Source of the DNA: DATAEK01 sp036258055
GTDB taxonomy: Bacteria; Acidobacteriota; Vicinamibacteria; Vicinamibacterales; 2-12-FULL-66-21
Assembly: GCA_036258055.1 (NCBI GenBank)
Contig: DATAEK010000316.1
Location: 1-63,239 of the forward strand
Reading direction: 5' to 3'
DNA: 63,239 nucleotides
The notes under the pieces are model-generated. The model worked only from the letters and a program-made list of their open reading frames with translations. It searched no databases and had not been told where the DNA came from. Shown piece after piece: positions 44,696-54,349 of the stretch. The first letter of the stretch is position 1; each line of letters starts with the position of its first letter. The position numbers were made by a program, and so were the translations under genes.

Positions 44696-47434
44696 ATGAG
44701 TCAGGAATCCACCGCCATTCTCCTCGTCGAAGACGACGCCGCGTTTGCGCAGCTCGCGACCCGGATGATCGTTTCGATCGCGCCTGACTATCACGTCGAT
44801 CACGAAGAGACCCTGACGCGCGCGTTGGCCCGTCTCGAGCGCGAGCCGTACGATGCAGTGCTGCTCGATCTCGGACTTCCTGACAGCAGTGGTCTCGACA
44901 CGCTCGTCGCCTGCGCCGGACACGCGCCGTCGCTTCCTGTGGTCGTCCTGACCTCGCATGCCGATGCCTCGTTCGCGCGCAGAGCCCTTCGCGAAGGGGC
45001 CCAGGACTACATCCTGAAGTCGGATGCCGATGCCGAGCTCCTGGTCAGGACCTTGCGCTACGCGATCGAACGCAAGCAGACGTCGGAGTCGGTGAGGGAG
45101 TCGGAACGGCGCTACCGGCTGATGTTCGAAGGCAATCCCGAGCCGATGTGGGTCTTCGACCTGGAGTCGTTGCGGGTTCTCGCGGTCAACGACGCCGCGG
45201 TGCGCGTGTACGGTTACTCACGCGAGGAGTTCATCGGCAAAAGCATCGTCGAAATCAGCCGCGCCGGCGATGAGACGTCAGGACAGGGAGAACCCGGCGA
45301 GAGCGAAACGCAGAGCCGCACGACGACCGTCGTGCATCAGCGCAAGGACGGCAGTCTGCTCGACGTTCGGCTGACCATTCACCCGGTCCAGTTCGGCGAT
45401 CGACAGGCACGCCTCGTGATCGCGCAGAATGCGACCGACCAGCTGCGCTACGAACGCCGGCTGCGTCTCGTAGGCGAGGCCAGTGCGGTTCTCGACTCGC
45501 GGCGTCCCGAGTCGATGCTCGACGACCTCTCGCACTTGATCGTCGAGTCGATCGCGGATTTCTGCGCAATCGTCCGCTTGAACGACGACGGCCGACCGGG
45601 GCAGGTGCACGTCGCACAGAGTCAGCGAGCGCAGTCGGGCCACACTTCGGCCGAGACGAGCTCGCCCTCCGTCCTGTTGCCCGATGACTGCCGGCAGGGT
45701 GTGCTGCAGGGACGCTCGTTTCTCGTCCGCGACGCAGCGGACGGTGGTCCCTGGCGGCGCGACTGGACATCTTTGATGGTGGTGCCGCTCCAGGTGGGCG
45801 GCCGAGTATCAGGTGCCATGACCGTGGCGCTCACGGAGAAGGGGCGCTTCTATGACCCGGACGACCTGGCGACGGTCGAAGATCTGGCGCGCCGTACTGC
45901 GCTCGCCATGGATCACGTTCGGCTGTTGCGCGAAGCAAGGGAGATCTTCGACGGCGACCTGACGGGCAATTTCGTTGCCTCCGCAGACGGCGCGCTGCTC
46001 GATTGCAACGGCGTGTTCGCGCGGATGCTGGGATTTGCGAGCGTGGACGACGCGCTGGCGAGCAGCGCGACCGCGATCCTGGGCGGCGACGTCAACTGGC
46101 GCGGGTTCGTCGGCGGCGTGAGTCGTGAGGGGCGCCTGAGACAGCACGAGATCGCGCTGCAGACCCCCGACGGCGTTCAGGTCCACGTACTCGTCAGCGC
46201 GACCGGACTCTTCAACGAGGCCGGTACGATCACGACGATTCGAGGGCAGTTCTACGACCTCACCGCGCACAAGCAGCTCGAAGAGCAGTTGAGTCAGTCC
46301 CAGAAAATGGAAGCGGTCGGACGACTGGCCGGCGGCATCGCCCACGATTTCAACAATCTGATGACCGTGATCGGCGGCCAGGCGGGCGGACTACTCGAGC
46401 GCCTCGAGCGTAGCGATCCACTCGCCCGGAAGGTAGAAGCGATCGTCGCCGCTGCCGATCGGGCAACCGGACTGACGCAGCAGCTGCTCGCATTCAGCCG
46501 CCGTCAGGTGTTGTCGCCGCAGGTGGTGTCGCCGAACACGATCGTGAGCAACGTCCACGGGATGCTCGAGCGTCTGATCGGCGAAGACATCACCTGCGTG
46601 CTGTCCCTCGCATCAGAAGTCGACAACGTCAGGGCGGATCCGATGCGAATCGAGCAGGCGCTGCTGAATCTGGCGGTCAACGCCAGAGACGCGATGCCCG
46701 ACGGGGGAGCGCTCACGATCTCGACATCCGTCGTGGAGCTCGACGACGTCTACAGCCGCCAGCATGCTGCGGTCAGGCCCGGACGCTACGTCATGCTCGC
46801 CGTGAGCGACACCGGCTCGGGAATGGCACCCGAGACCCGAATTCGCGTGTTCGAGCCGTTTTTCACCACCAAGGAAATCGGAAAGGGAACCGGCCTGGGG
46901 CTGCCGATGGTCTACGGGATCGTGAAGCAGAGCGGCGGCTACATCTGGGTGTACAGCGAGCTCGGGATCGGCACGACGTTCAAGATCTATCTGCCGTCCG
47001 TGGACGCGCCGGTCGAGGAGCCGCACCCGCGTCCGGCGCCCGAGCTGCCAACCGGCACTGAAACCGTGCTGCTCGTGGAAGACGAGGACGGCGTCCGCGA
47101 GCTCCTCCAGGAGATCCTGACGGAGCAGGGCTATCGCGTGCTCGCGGCGAGCCGTGGGAGCGAGGCCCTCGGGATCAGCGATTCGACTCACGAGGAGATC
47201 CCGCTTCTCGTGACCGACGTCGTCATGCCGAAGATGAGCGGGCGGGAGCTCGCCCACAGGCTGCGTCTCAGCCGTCCGGCGCTTCGTGTGTTGTACCTCT
47301 CCGGCTACACGGAGGAGGCGATCGCGCAGCACGGGATCATCGAACCGGACGCGGCGTTCCTCCAGAAGCCTTTCACGCGCGCCGATCTCGCGCGCAAGAT
47401 CCGCGAAGTCCTCGCTCCACGGGTCGAGCAGTAA
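44696..47434 (+). CDS. Hybrid histidine kinase REC-PAS-GAF-PAS-HisKA-HATPase-REC
   Basis: A 912-residue soluble kinase. The N-terminal receiver (ILLVEDDAAF, phospho-Asp in VLLDLGLPDS, Lys in DYILKSD) spans about 5-120. PAS follows (about 135-240), then GAF (about 265-410), a second PAS (about 425-525), HisKA with GRLAGGIAHDFNNLMTVIGG, and HATPase with DTGSGMAPE and GKGTGLGLPMVYGIVKQSGG. A C-terminal receiver (VLLVEDEDGVRELL, Asp in VTDVVMPKMSG, Lys in LQKPFTR) ends the protein. Input signal unknown; the two receivers suggest phosphorelay control. Confidence 0.94.
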   Translation: MSQESTAILLVEDDAAFAQLATRMIVSIAPDYHVDHEETLTRALARLEREPYDAVLLDLGLPDSSGLDTLVACAGHAPSLPVVVLTSHADASFARRALREGAQDYILKSDADAELLVRTLRYAIERKQTSESVRESERRYRLMFEGNPEPMWVFDLESLRVLAVNDAAVRVYGYSREEFIGKSIVEISRAGDETSGQGEPGESETQSRTTTVVHQRKDGSLLDVRLTIHPVQFGDRQARLVIAQNATDQLRYERRLRLVGEASAVLDSRRPESMLDDLSHLIVESIADFCAIVRLNDDGRPGQVHVAQSQRAQSGHTSAETSSPSVLLPDDCRQGVLQGRSFLVRDAADGGPWRRDWTSLMVVPLQVGGRVSGAMTVALTEKGRFYDPDDLATVEDLARRTALAMDHVRLLREAREIFDGDLTGNFVASADGALLDCNGVFARMLGFASVDDALASSATAILGGDVNWRGFVGGVSREGRLRQHEIALQTPDGVQVHVLVSATGLFNEAGTITTIRGQFYDLTAHKQLEEQLSQSQKMEAVGRLAGGIAHDFNNLMTVIGGQAGGLLERLERSDPLARKVEAIVAAADRATGLTQQLLAFSRRQVLSPQVVSPNTIVSNVHGMLERLIGEDITCVLSLASEVDNVRADPMRIEQALLNLAVNARDAMPDGGALTISTSVVELDDVYSRQHAAVRPGRYVMLAVSDTGSGMAPETRIRVFEPFFTTKEIGKGTGLGLPMVYGIVKQSGGYIWVYSELGIGTTFKIYLPSVDAPVEEPHPRPAPELPTGTETVLLVEDEDGVRELLQEILTEQGYRVLAASRGSEALGISDSTHEEIPLLVTDVVMPKMSGRELAHRLRLSRPALRVLYLSGYTEEAIAQHGIIEPDAAFLQKPFTRADLARKIREVLAPRVEQ

Positions 47435-47480
47435 ATCCCGTCAGCGTGGTCACTTGTCGCGCACGACGGGCATGACCCCG

Positions 47481-47486
47481 TAGAAT
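47481..47486 (+). promoter_or_regulatory. -10-like box giving a leaderless HIRAN-like gene
   Basis: TAGAAT ends 6 nt before the ATG at 47493, so a start 7 nt after the hexamer falls on the A of the ATG. The -35 is not recognisable at standard spacing. Confidence 0.4.
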
Positions 47487-47492
47487 GCGGCC

Positions 47493-47819
47493 ATGGCTGA
47501 TTCCGTGCTGGGTCGCATCCCCGTCGTCGCCGGACTTGCCTATGCGGATCGCGTTCGGCAACTCCCGTCGTCGTTTGTCGCAACCCTGACTCCAGAGCCC
47601 GGCAACCGCTATTTCCCGATGGCGGTGGCCGTCGTGGCCGGCGGCGCGAAGGTCGGCTACCTCGCACCGGAGATCGCGCGCGTGTACCACGAGGCGATCG
47701 CGGCGGCACCCGCGCCCGTGACCTGTCCTGGGCGTCGTGCGCTACCGTCGGACCGCGAGTCGTCGGGCGTGGAGGTCCTGCTGGACTTCACCAGCCTGGA
47801 CCTCGGCCAAGCCCCCTGA
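47493..47819 (+). CDS. HIRAN-like small protein
   Basis: A 108-residue protein. RVRQLPSSFVATLTPEPGNR followed by YFPMAVAVVAGGAKVGYLAP follows the HIRAN pattern (L..EP.N.yd..AV.V...g..vGYl...), a small domain found alone or fused to helicases and thought to bind DNA ends. The last about 30 residues may lie outside the domain. It is a single-domain protein with no partner helicase nearby. The assignment is by pattern. Confidence 0.65.
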   Translation: MADSVLGRIPVVAGLAYADRVRQLPSSFVATLTPEPGNRYFPMAVAVVAGGAKVGYLAPEIARVYHEAIAAAPAPVTCPGRRALPSDRESSGVEVLLDFTSLDLGQAP

Positions 47820-47859
47820 ACCAGTACACAACAGACGTTCTACCGTCGAGCGCAGCAAG

Positions 47860-49992
47860 TCATCGAGGCATTTTCGCGAGCAGCGCGCGCATGTCGGCGA
47901 TGTCGCGCGAGTACGGTCCTGGCGGCGCGGTCGCCACGAAACGTTCGAGGTACGGCCGCGCGTTCCAGGGCTGTCCCGCGCGTACGAGCTGAATGCCGAG
48001 GTTGTAGAGGGCGTCGTAGTTGGTGGGATCGATGTCGACGGCGCGTTTCCAGCCCTCGATCGCCTGATCGGGATGGCCGGTCTTCAGCGCAATCATCGCG
48101 AGGCCGGCAAGCGCCTGCGCGGATCGTGGATTCGATGCGAGCGCTCGCTCGAACGCTGCCCGCGCCGACGGCAGATCTCCAGCGTCGAGATGCAGCGCGC
48201 CCACGTTCTCGTGAATCATCGTGTTCGCGGCGTCGATCGTCAGCGCGCGATCGAACGTCTTCAGCGCGTCGCCGCGCCGCCCACTTCGCGCGTAGGCAAT
48301 CGCCAGCGCGTTGAGGGTGTCGAGGTCCGCTGACGTGCCCGATGCCAACGGCTCCAGCATCGCAATCGCATCATGTATCCGGCCCATCTCCGAGAGATAC
48401 GTCGCCAGTTGCACCTGCGCGCCCGTCGTCGGTTGTCCGGCGTGCAACGCCGCCTGCAGCGTCTCGATCGCGAGGCGGGTGTTCCCGAGCTGCCAGTAGT
48501 CGAAGGCGAGGTGGCGTGACGCCGACATCATGTCCGGCCGGCGGGCGACGAGCTCACGGTACCTGGTGATCGCCTCTTCGGTTCGGCCCTCGCTGTCGAG
48601 CGCGACCCCTTCGTGCAGGAGCCGGTCGAGATCTACTAGGCGCTTGGGATCGTCGGCTTCGCCATACTGGGCCTTTGCCGGCGCGCCACCAGATACGTAC
48701 CCCAGCGCGCGCAACCGTGCGAGCACCTGCGGATCTTCCTGCTGCGGAGTCCCCGGGAGCGCGGCTTCGAACCCGCGAAGGTGTGCGGTCAGGACACGCC
48801 GGCGGTCGCCCGCACGGTCGACGATGTTCTGCAGCTCGGAGGGATCGCGCGCGAGATCGTAGAGCTCCGGAATCGGCAGGTGGATGTACTTCTCACGGCC
48901 AGCGAGAACTCCCTGGAGCGGCGCCCAGCCGAACTGCAGCATCGACGACATCGCCTCGAAGTACGACGGGCGCACGACGCTGTCATTACGGTCCGACGCC
49001 TTGCGCAGCGATCGGCCGGGAAGGCCGGATGGCGGCGCGATCTGCAGCGCGTCCAGGATCGTGGGCAGAAGATCCACGTGACGCACTGGCGCCGTCACGA
49101 CTTCCGCGATCGCCGGCGCCGTCATCGTCGTCCCGACCTGCGCGATGACGAGCGGCACATGAAGCGTGGACTCGTACGCGAAGAGCCCATGCGTGGACTC
49201 GCCGTGATCGCCGAGCGCTTCGCCGTGATCGCCGGTGAGGACCACGAGCGTCGGGCGCGGCGACCGGCGCGCGGCGTCCAGGAGCGGACCGAGGGCACTA
49301 TCGACGGCGGCAACCTCGCCGTAGTACGGGCGCCCGGCGTACTCCTGATTGAAGGGAGACGGCGGTACGTAGGGCGCGTGCGGATCGAACACGTGGACCC
49401 ACGCGAGCCATTTGTGAGCGGATTGCCGACCGATCCAGTTCAGCGCCTGGCCGACGACGGCTCCTGCGGGACGTTCCGGCAACTGGAAGACTCCCGCACC
49501 CGAGGCGTCGTCGAACCGGCCGTCGTAGACGTCGAACCCCGGCGTCAGCCCGAAGCGGGCGTCGAGCGGGAACGCTCCCACGAACGCGGCGGTGGAGAAG
49601 CCGCGTGCCTTCAGGATCGTGGCGAGCGTGGGCGTTCCGGCGCGCAGCCGATAGCCGCTGTTCTCCCGGTAGCCGTGCTGGAACGGGTAAGTACCAGTCA
49701 GGATGCTCGCGTGGGACGGGAGTGTGATGACGGCGTGGGAGTGCGCGAAGGTGAACCGTACTCCGGCGGCCGCGAGCGCATCGATGTTGGGGGTTTTCGC
49801 TGGTCCGCCGTCACAGCCGAGCGCGTCCCCTCGCAGCGTGTCGATCGTCACGAGGAGCACGTTTTGCTCGGGAATTGCCGCCAGATCCCGCCCAGCCGGA
49901 ACGTTACGAGCCTGCCTCCAGAGCGCCAGCCCGAAGCAGAGGACCAGTATCGCGGCGGCGGCCGCCGGACCGCGTGACGAACCCAGAATCAT
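47860..49992 (-). CDS. Sulfatase-like hydrolase fused to TPR repeats, Thr-type active site
   Basis: About 710 residues from ATG 49992 (TTG 50004 possible). A membrane anchor (about 6-28) precedes an alkaline-phosphatase-superfamily domain: VLLVTIDTLRGDALGCDGG, HAVITLPSHASILTGTYP, HVFDPHAPYVPP, VVLTGDHGEALGDHGES. At the sulfatase CxPSR site it reads TLPSH, so the formylglycine Cys/Ser is replaced by Thr. Residues about 480-700 are six or so TPRs. The anchored Thr-type domain suggests a phosphotransferase or hydrolase at the envelope, not a classical sulfatase; this is inference. Confidence 0.88.
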   Translation of the reverse strand: MILGSSRGPAAAAAILVLCFGLALWRQARNVPAGRDLAAIPEQNVLLVTIDTLRGDALGCDGGPAKTPNIDALAAAGVRFTFAHSHAVITLPSHASILTGTYPFQHGYRENSGYRLRAGTPTLATILKARGFSTAAFVGAFPLDARFGLTPGFDVYDGRFDDASGAGVFQLPERPAGAVVGQALNWIGRQSAHKWLAWVHVFDPHAPYVPPSPFNQEYAGRPYYGEVAAVDSALGPLLDAARRSPRPTLVVLTGDHGEALGDHGESTHGLFAYESTLHVPLVIAQVGTTMTAPAIAEVVTAPVRHVDLLPTILDALQIAPPSGLPGRSLRKASDRNDSVVRPSYFEAMSSMLQFGWAPLQGVLAGREKYIHLPIPELYDLARDPSELQNIVDRAGDRRRVLTAHLRGFEAALPGTPQQEDPQVLARLRALGYVSGGAPAKAQYGEADDPKRLVDLDRLLHEGVALDSEGRTEEAITRYRELVARRPDMMSASRHLAFDYWQLGNTRLAIETLQAALHAGQPTTGAQVQLATYLSEMGRIHDAIAMLEPLASGTSADLDTLNALAIAYARSGRRGDALKTFDRALTIDAANTMIHENVGALHLDAGDLPSARAAFERALASNPRSAQALAGLAMIALKTGHPDQAIEGWKRAVDIDPTNYDALYNLGIQLVRAGQPWNARPYLERFVATAPPGPYSRDIADMRALLAKMPR

Positions 49993-50144
49993 GCAGTCTC
50001 GCAATTATGAAATGGCATTTGGACCCTATAATCCAGCCATTCGTCCCAATTTGCTCTTGCCGCACGGCTTGAACGCCGGTATCCTCCGGAAACTCGTTTC
50101 ATTATTGAGGATGGACGCGTGGGTCTGCTTCTGGAGGAGGCGCT

Positions 50145-53054
50145 ATGAGTTCCGTTCGTCGGGGTGCGAGCCTCTTGATAGGTTCTGCACTCGCCATCGG
50201 CATTTGTGCGATGCCGGCAATGGCGCAGGTAAGTACGGGAGAGATCTTCGGTAAGGCTACCGACGGCACCGGCGCGGTCCTGCCGGGTGTGACCGTCACG
50301 ATCACCAGCCCGGCGCTGATTCAGCCGACCAGCGCGGTCACGGAAGCCAGCGGCGGGTATCGCTTCCCGAACGTTCCAATCGGTACCTACAACGTCACTT
50401 TCGAGATAACTGGCTTCAAGAAGCTGGTCCACGAGAGTGTTGTCGTCACAGCTGGCTTCAACGCCGAGATCAACGCCAAGTTGGACCTGTCGACCGTGCA
50501 GGAAACGGTCACGGTCTCCGGCGAAAGCCCTGTCGTTGACACCAAGTCTACACAGCTCGGCGGCACCTTCAACCAGAAGGCGCTGCAGGACATCCCGACC
50601 GCCCGCGATCCGTGGGAAATCATCCAGCAGACCGTGGGTCTGACGATGACCTCGGAAAACGTCGGCGGCAACGGGTCCGGTCAGCAGCCCGGCTTCAGCG
50701 CGCACGGCACGGACCGTCAGCTATGGACCATGGACGGCGGCACGATCACGGACACGTCGTCGAACTCGTCGCCGACCTATTACGACTTCGACTCGTTCGA
50801 GGAGATGACGATCAACACCGGCGGCGGCGACGCTTCGCAGCAGTCGGGCGGCATCACCGTCAACCTGATCACGAAGAGCGGCGGCAACACGTTCAAGGGC
50901 AGTGGCCGCTTCTACGTCACCGACGACAAGTTCGAGTCAGAGAACGTCACCGACGATCTCCGGCGTCAGAAAGCCGGAGCGGGCAATCCGATCCAGAACA
51001 TCAAAGATTTCGGGGCTGAGTTCGGCGGACCGATCTGGCGGAACCGGGCCTGGTTCTGGGCCGCACGCGCCCGCAACGACATCAAGGTCGGCGTGATCGG
51101 GTTCCTCATCGACCCGGCCGGCGACCCGAACGATCGCAACAACCTGCGGACGGATCTGACGCGGCTCGACGACACGAACGTGAAGCTGCAGTACCAGTTC
51201 AATTCGGGGAACAAGAGCACGTTCTTCTGGTCGCGCGGCGACAAGATCCGCAATGCTCGCGGCGTCAACTCCACGACGCCGATCGAGTCGGCGTTCAAAC
51301 AGAGCGGCCCGACCGACATCTACCGGATCCAGCACCAGTGGGTCGTGAACAGTCGGTTCACGCTCGACGGGCAGTTCTCACACACCACGGGCGGATTCCG
51401 GCTGGATTTTCAGGACGACAGCCTGGTCGACGTCCAGCGGATCAACTACGTCGACGAGGGGCGTGTCGCCAGGTCGGCAGACTCGAACTACAACACGATC
51501 CGGCCGCAGTGGGAGACGCGCATCGACGGCAACTACTACCTGCCGAAATTCCTCGGCGGCGAGCACTCGATGAAGTTCGGGTACCGCTATAGAACCACCC
51601 CGATCGAATCGATCAGTCAATACGGCGGCGGCGGGGAGGTCCGGATTCGGTCGGCCGCCAACATGAACACCTGTACCGTCGGCGGCGTGACCTTTACGCT
51701 CGGTTGCCACGAGGCCAACATCACGCGTGACGCGGACTTCAGCATCCAGCGCTGGGATTCGGACGTGTTCTTCAGCGACACGTACCGGGTGCATCGGCTG
51801 AGCCTCAACCTGGGGATCCGTCTGGATCATTACGACGACGAGGCGCTGGCGGCCTCGACGCCAGCGAACCGCATTCTGCCGGACCTGCTTCCGGGGATTC
51901 AGTTCCCCGGCGCCGATTCGAATGTCGTCTGGAACAACTGGCAGCCACGATTCGGAGCCAACTACGATCTGTTCGGAACGGGCAAGACCGTGCTCAAGTT
52001 CAGCGCGTCGCGGTACTATGCGATCACCAACAGCACGTCCAACGCCCTTCAGGCGAGTAACTCAACGACGCTTCGCTACGCCTGGCGCGATCTCAACGGT
52101 GATCTCACGGCGCAGCGAAACGAGCTGGACCTGTCGAAGTTCCTCACGACGCCGACCTCGAACTACAACCCGGCGGACCCGTCATCGGTCACGACGCCCG
52201 CGACGATCGATCCCAACCTCGAGAACGCTCGCACCCAGGAGATCACGGCGGGGGTCGATCATGAACTGATGCGGAACTTCGCAGTCGGGGCGACCTACAT
52301 CCATCGCAAGTACGATCAGTTCGCATCTGCCTTCCGCGTGGGTGTGACGAGCGAGGAGTACTCGCCGGTCACCTTCACGAGAAACTGCGGCAACATCGTC
52401 GACGGATCGCCCACGTGCGATCAGCCCAGTTACAGCGGGACGTACTTCGTCCGCGGGTCTTCGCTGCCCGCGGCGACGTTCCGGCGCAACTACGGGTCGT
52501 ACGAGACCTACGACGGCGTGGAACTGTCGGCGCGCAAGCGGTACAGCCAGCGGTGGATGATGGCAGCCAACCTGGCCGTGAATACTGGCAAGCACTTCGA
52601 CCCGGTCCCCACCCGCGACTACACGGACCCGACGAACATTGCGGTGGAAAACGGCAAGGCGACGAGCGTTGTGCCCTGGTCGGCGAAGGTCTCCGCGCTG
52701 TATGCGCTGCCCTGGGATGTGTCAGTCTCCGGCCTGCTCGACATACGCTCCGGATTCACCTACAACACCACGATCCTGTCGCCGACCCGTCCCAACGGCC
52801 TTGGCACAATCTCCGTCAAGTTGCAGGACAACAACAGTCTGACTCGCCCGGACTTCACGCAGTTCGACATGCGCATCGACAAAATCGTGAAGTTCGGCTC
52901 GCGCCGGATCACGTTCGCCGCGACCGTCTTCAACCTGTTCAACAACAACGTGGTCCTGTCGACGATTACGCGCCAGGATCAGTCGACCGCGAACAACGTG
53001 ACGACGATCCTCGCGCCGCGCGTCGCGCAGTTCGGCGTGAAGGTGAATTTCTAG
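50145..53054 (+). CDS. Oar-like TonB-dependent receptor
   Basis: A 969-residue outer-membrane protein. The signal peptide ends CAMPAMAQ. Residues about 30-112 form a carboxypeptidase-regulatory-like domain (GKATDGTGAVLPGVTVTITS, GYRFPNVPIGTYNVTFEITG). A TonB plug follows (about 120-245, VTVSGESPVVDTKS), then a large barrel ending in FGVKVNF. This architecture is hugely expanded in Acidobacteriota and takes up large substrates or glycans. GGAGG lies before the ATG. A strong terminator stands downstream. The ligand is unknown. Confidence 0.93.
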   Translation: MSSVRRGASLLIGSALAIGICAMPAMAQVSTGEIFGKATDGTGAVLPGVTVTITSPALIQPTSAVTEASGGYRFPNVPIGTYNVTFEITGFKKLVHESVVVTAGFNAEINAKLDLSTVQETVTVSGESPVVDTKSTQLGGTFNQKALQDIPTARDPWEIIQQTVGLTMTSENVGGNGSGQQPGFSAHGTDRQLWTMDGGTITDTSSNSSPTYYDFDSFEEMTINTGGGDASQQSGGITVNLITKSGGNTFKGSGRFYVTDDKFESENVTDDLRRQKAGAGNPIQNIKDFGAEFGGPIWRNRAWFWAARARNDIKVGVIGFLIDPAGDPNDRNNLRTDLTRLDDTNVKLQYQFNSGNKSTFFWSRGDKIRNARGVNSTTPIESAFKQSGPTDIYRIQHQWVVNSRFTLDGQFSHTTGGFRLDFQDDSLVDVQRINYVDEGRVARSADSNYNTIRPQWETRIDGNYYLPKFLGGEHSMKFGYRYRTTPIESISQYGGGGEVRIRSAANMNTCTVGGVTFTLGCHEANITRDADFSIQRWDSDVFFSDTYRVHRLSLNLGIRLDHYDDEALAASTPANRILPDLLPGIQFPGADSNVVWNNWQPRFGANYDLFGTGKTVLKFSASRYYAITNSTSNALQASNSTTLRYAWRDLNGDLTAQRNELDLSKFLTTPTSNYNPADPSSVTTPATIDPNLENARTQEITAGVDHELMRNFAVGATYIHRKYDQFASAFRVGVTSEEYSPVTFTRNCGNIVDGSPTCDQPSYSGTYFVRGSSLPAATFRRNYGSYETYDGVELSARKRYSQRWMMAANLAVNTGKHFDPVPTRDYTDPTNIAVENGKATSVVPWSAKVSALYALPWDVSVSGLLDIRSGFTYNTTILSPTRPNGLGTISVKLQDNNSLTRPDFTQFDMRIDKIVKFGSRRITFAATVFNLFNNNVVLSTITRQDQSTANNVTTILAPRVAQFGVKVNF

Positions 53055-53160
53055 GGAGGGCGCACGCGCCGCTGTCCGCGGTCCGCATTCCGCTGGCCGC
53101 GGCCGGCCGCGCAGATCGAGACGACCGGTAGAGGTCTGCGGCTCAGGTCGTCAGTTCGAC

Positions 53161-53195
53161 GCCCGGCGGAGCGGTTCCGCCGGGCGTTTTTCTTT
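53161..53195 (+). terminator. Rho-independent terminator after the TonB-dependent receptor
   Basis: GCCCGGCGGA (53161-53170), loop GCGGT, TCCGCCGGGC (53176-53185), then GTTTTTCTTT. A 10-bp perfect stem with a T-run is a textbook terminator. Confidence 0.95.
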
Positions 53196-53203
53196 CACCG
53201 GGG

Positions 53204-53233
53204 TTGCAGACCGCTGCAATCGGGTGTTACGAT
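53204..53233 (+). promoter_or_regulatory. promoter of the initiator tRNA gene
   Basis: TTGCAG (53204-53209), 18 nt, TACGAT (53228-53233). Both hexamers match 4 of 6. It sits 12 nt before the tRNA 5' end and behind a terminator, as expected for an independent tRNA unit. Confidence 0.6.
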
Positions 53234-53245
53234 TAGTGTTCCAGA

Positions 53246-53322
<77 letters not shown>

Positions 53323-53332
53323 TCAAGTTCCA

Positions 53333-53370
53333 AACGGGTTACAGCATTTCGCCGTAACCCGTTTTTTATT
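53333..53370 (+). terminator. Rho-independent terminator of the tRNA gene
   Basis: AACGGGTTAC (53333-53342) pairs with GTAACCCGTT (53354-53363) around an 11-nt loop, followed by TTTTATTT. It ends the tRNA transcript and separates it from the accessory genes downstream. Confidence 0.93.
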
Positions 53371-53452
53371 TCTATCTACGGTCTGTCTAACGAAGCGATG
53401 GAAAAGCAGTCTTCTCCGATTCATCTGAGCTGCCACGTGGGGAAGCTATCCG

Positions 53453-53926
53453 ATGCCGAGGCGCACGTGGTCTTCTGGCGCGGCGGCCGTGCGGCCGCCC
53501 TTCTCGCTCGACGCGAACCTCGCCGATTCATCGAAAGAATGGCTGGTGCAATGCGAGACCGGTGAATACCGCTACAACTACTTGACCCTATCGGTCCGGT
53601 CGTCGGACGTGAATTCAGTCGTACTCGTGCGTTTCGAGACGGACGACGACCCGAGGCCGTTTGGAATCCTGGAGATCATGCCCGACGGTGGCACGTTGGA
53701 CCTCGGCAAGGTCGATTATCCGTACCGTTACACCACGACGGTCGGAGCAGCACGCGTGCGAAGCAGCGCTCGCTATCCGACCACGGGCGTCTGGACCGAA
53801 TTCACCATCCCCCTGCAGACCGATTGTGCGCCGTACCCCTGCTTCCGTGTGACTTCGGTCAAGACGGTCGGCGCGGTCAGTGTCGAGCTGATTCGGCTGA
53901 CCGAACCCGAGCCGATACCGCAATAG
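53453..53926 (+). CDS. Hypothetical protein
   Basis: A 157-residue soluble protein. After a Ser/Ala-rich start the sequence is beta rich (YNYLTLSVRSSDVNSVVLVR, FETDDDPRPFGILEIMPDGG, CFRVTSVKTVGAVSVELIRL), resembling a jelly-roll or immunoglobulin-like fold. Two Cys (CAPYPC) may form a disulphide. No signal peptide is obvious at the chosen ATG, which is uncertain. First coding sequence after the tRNA; no known family. Confidence 0.55.
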   Translation: MPRRTWSSGAAAVRPPFSLDANLADSSKEWLVQCETGEYRYNYLTLSVRSSDVNSVVLVRFETDDDPRPFGILEIMPDGGTLDLGKVDYPYRYTTTVGAARVRSSARYPTTGVWTEFTIPLQTDCAPYPCFRVTSVKTVGAVSVELIRLTEPEPIPQ

Positions 53927-54000
53927 GGTCGGGGAGCCTGAGATTGTCAGTAACGTGCGTGCGAGCGGGATCTTTGGCAACTGCACAGGAGCATTGACCA

Positions 54001-54291
54001 ATGGCAAGCTGGTGGAAAGCTTTGTTCTCCGTGCCAGCCCTGGGTGTCGTGATCTTCGCTGGTGCGACGCCACCACAAACCTCGTCCGGCCGGATGGAGA
54101 ATGGCGTGCTCAGCATCGAAGTGGATCGGCACAACGCGCTCTCCTGGGCGGTCGATGAGCTGAGCACGTTGGGCCGTGTTCACCCGGCGATGTCCTGGGG
54201 AGGTGCACTGCTGGTCATCACGGCTGTGTCGCGAACGATGGTTGCGGGCACGGACGCATGGCTGGCATTCGCGAAAATTCTCATAGGATGA
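54001..54291 (+). CDS. Hypothetical membrane protein
   Basis: A 96-residue protein with an N-terminal hydrophobic segment (SWWKALFSVPALGVVIFAGA) that may be a signal and a second near residues 64-82 (MSWGGALLVITAVSRTMVAG). The middle part is polar. It lies between the hypothetical gene and the kinase gene on the opposite strand. I do not recognise it, and it may be a remnant. Confidence 0.4.
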   Translation: MASWWKALFSVPALGVVIFAGATPPQTSSGRMENGVLSIEVDRHNALSWAVDELSTLGRVHPAMSWGGALLVITAVSRTMVAGTDAWLAFAKILIG

Positions 54292-54349
54292 GACCGTGGG
54301 TGCCTTCCCAGCTCCCAGCTAACTTGCTGCCAATTGCAATGCCGTCGGT

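Noticed and set aside
53398..53570. Short plus-strand frame starting MEKQSSPIHLS
   Set aside because: It stops after about 55 codons, overlaps the better frame at 53453 and has no Shine-Dalgarno.
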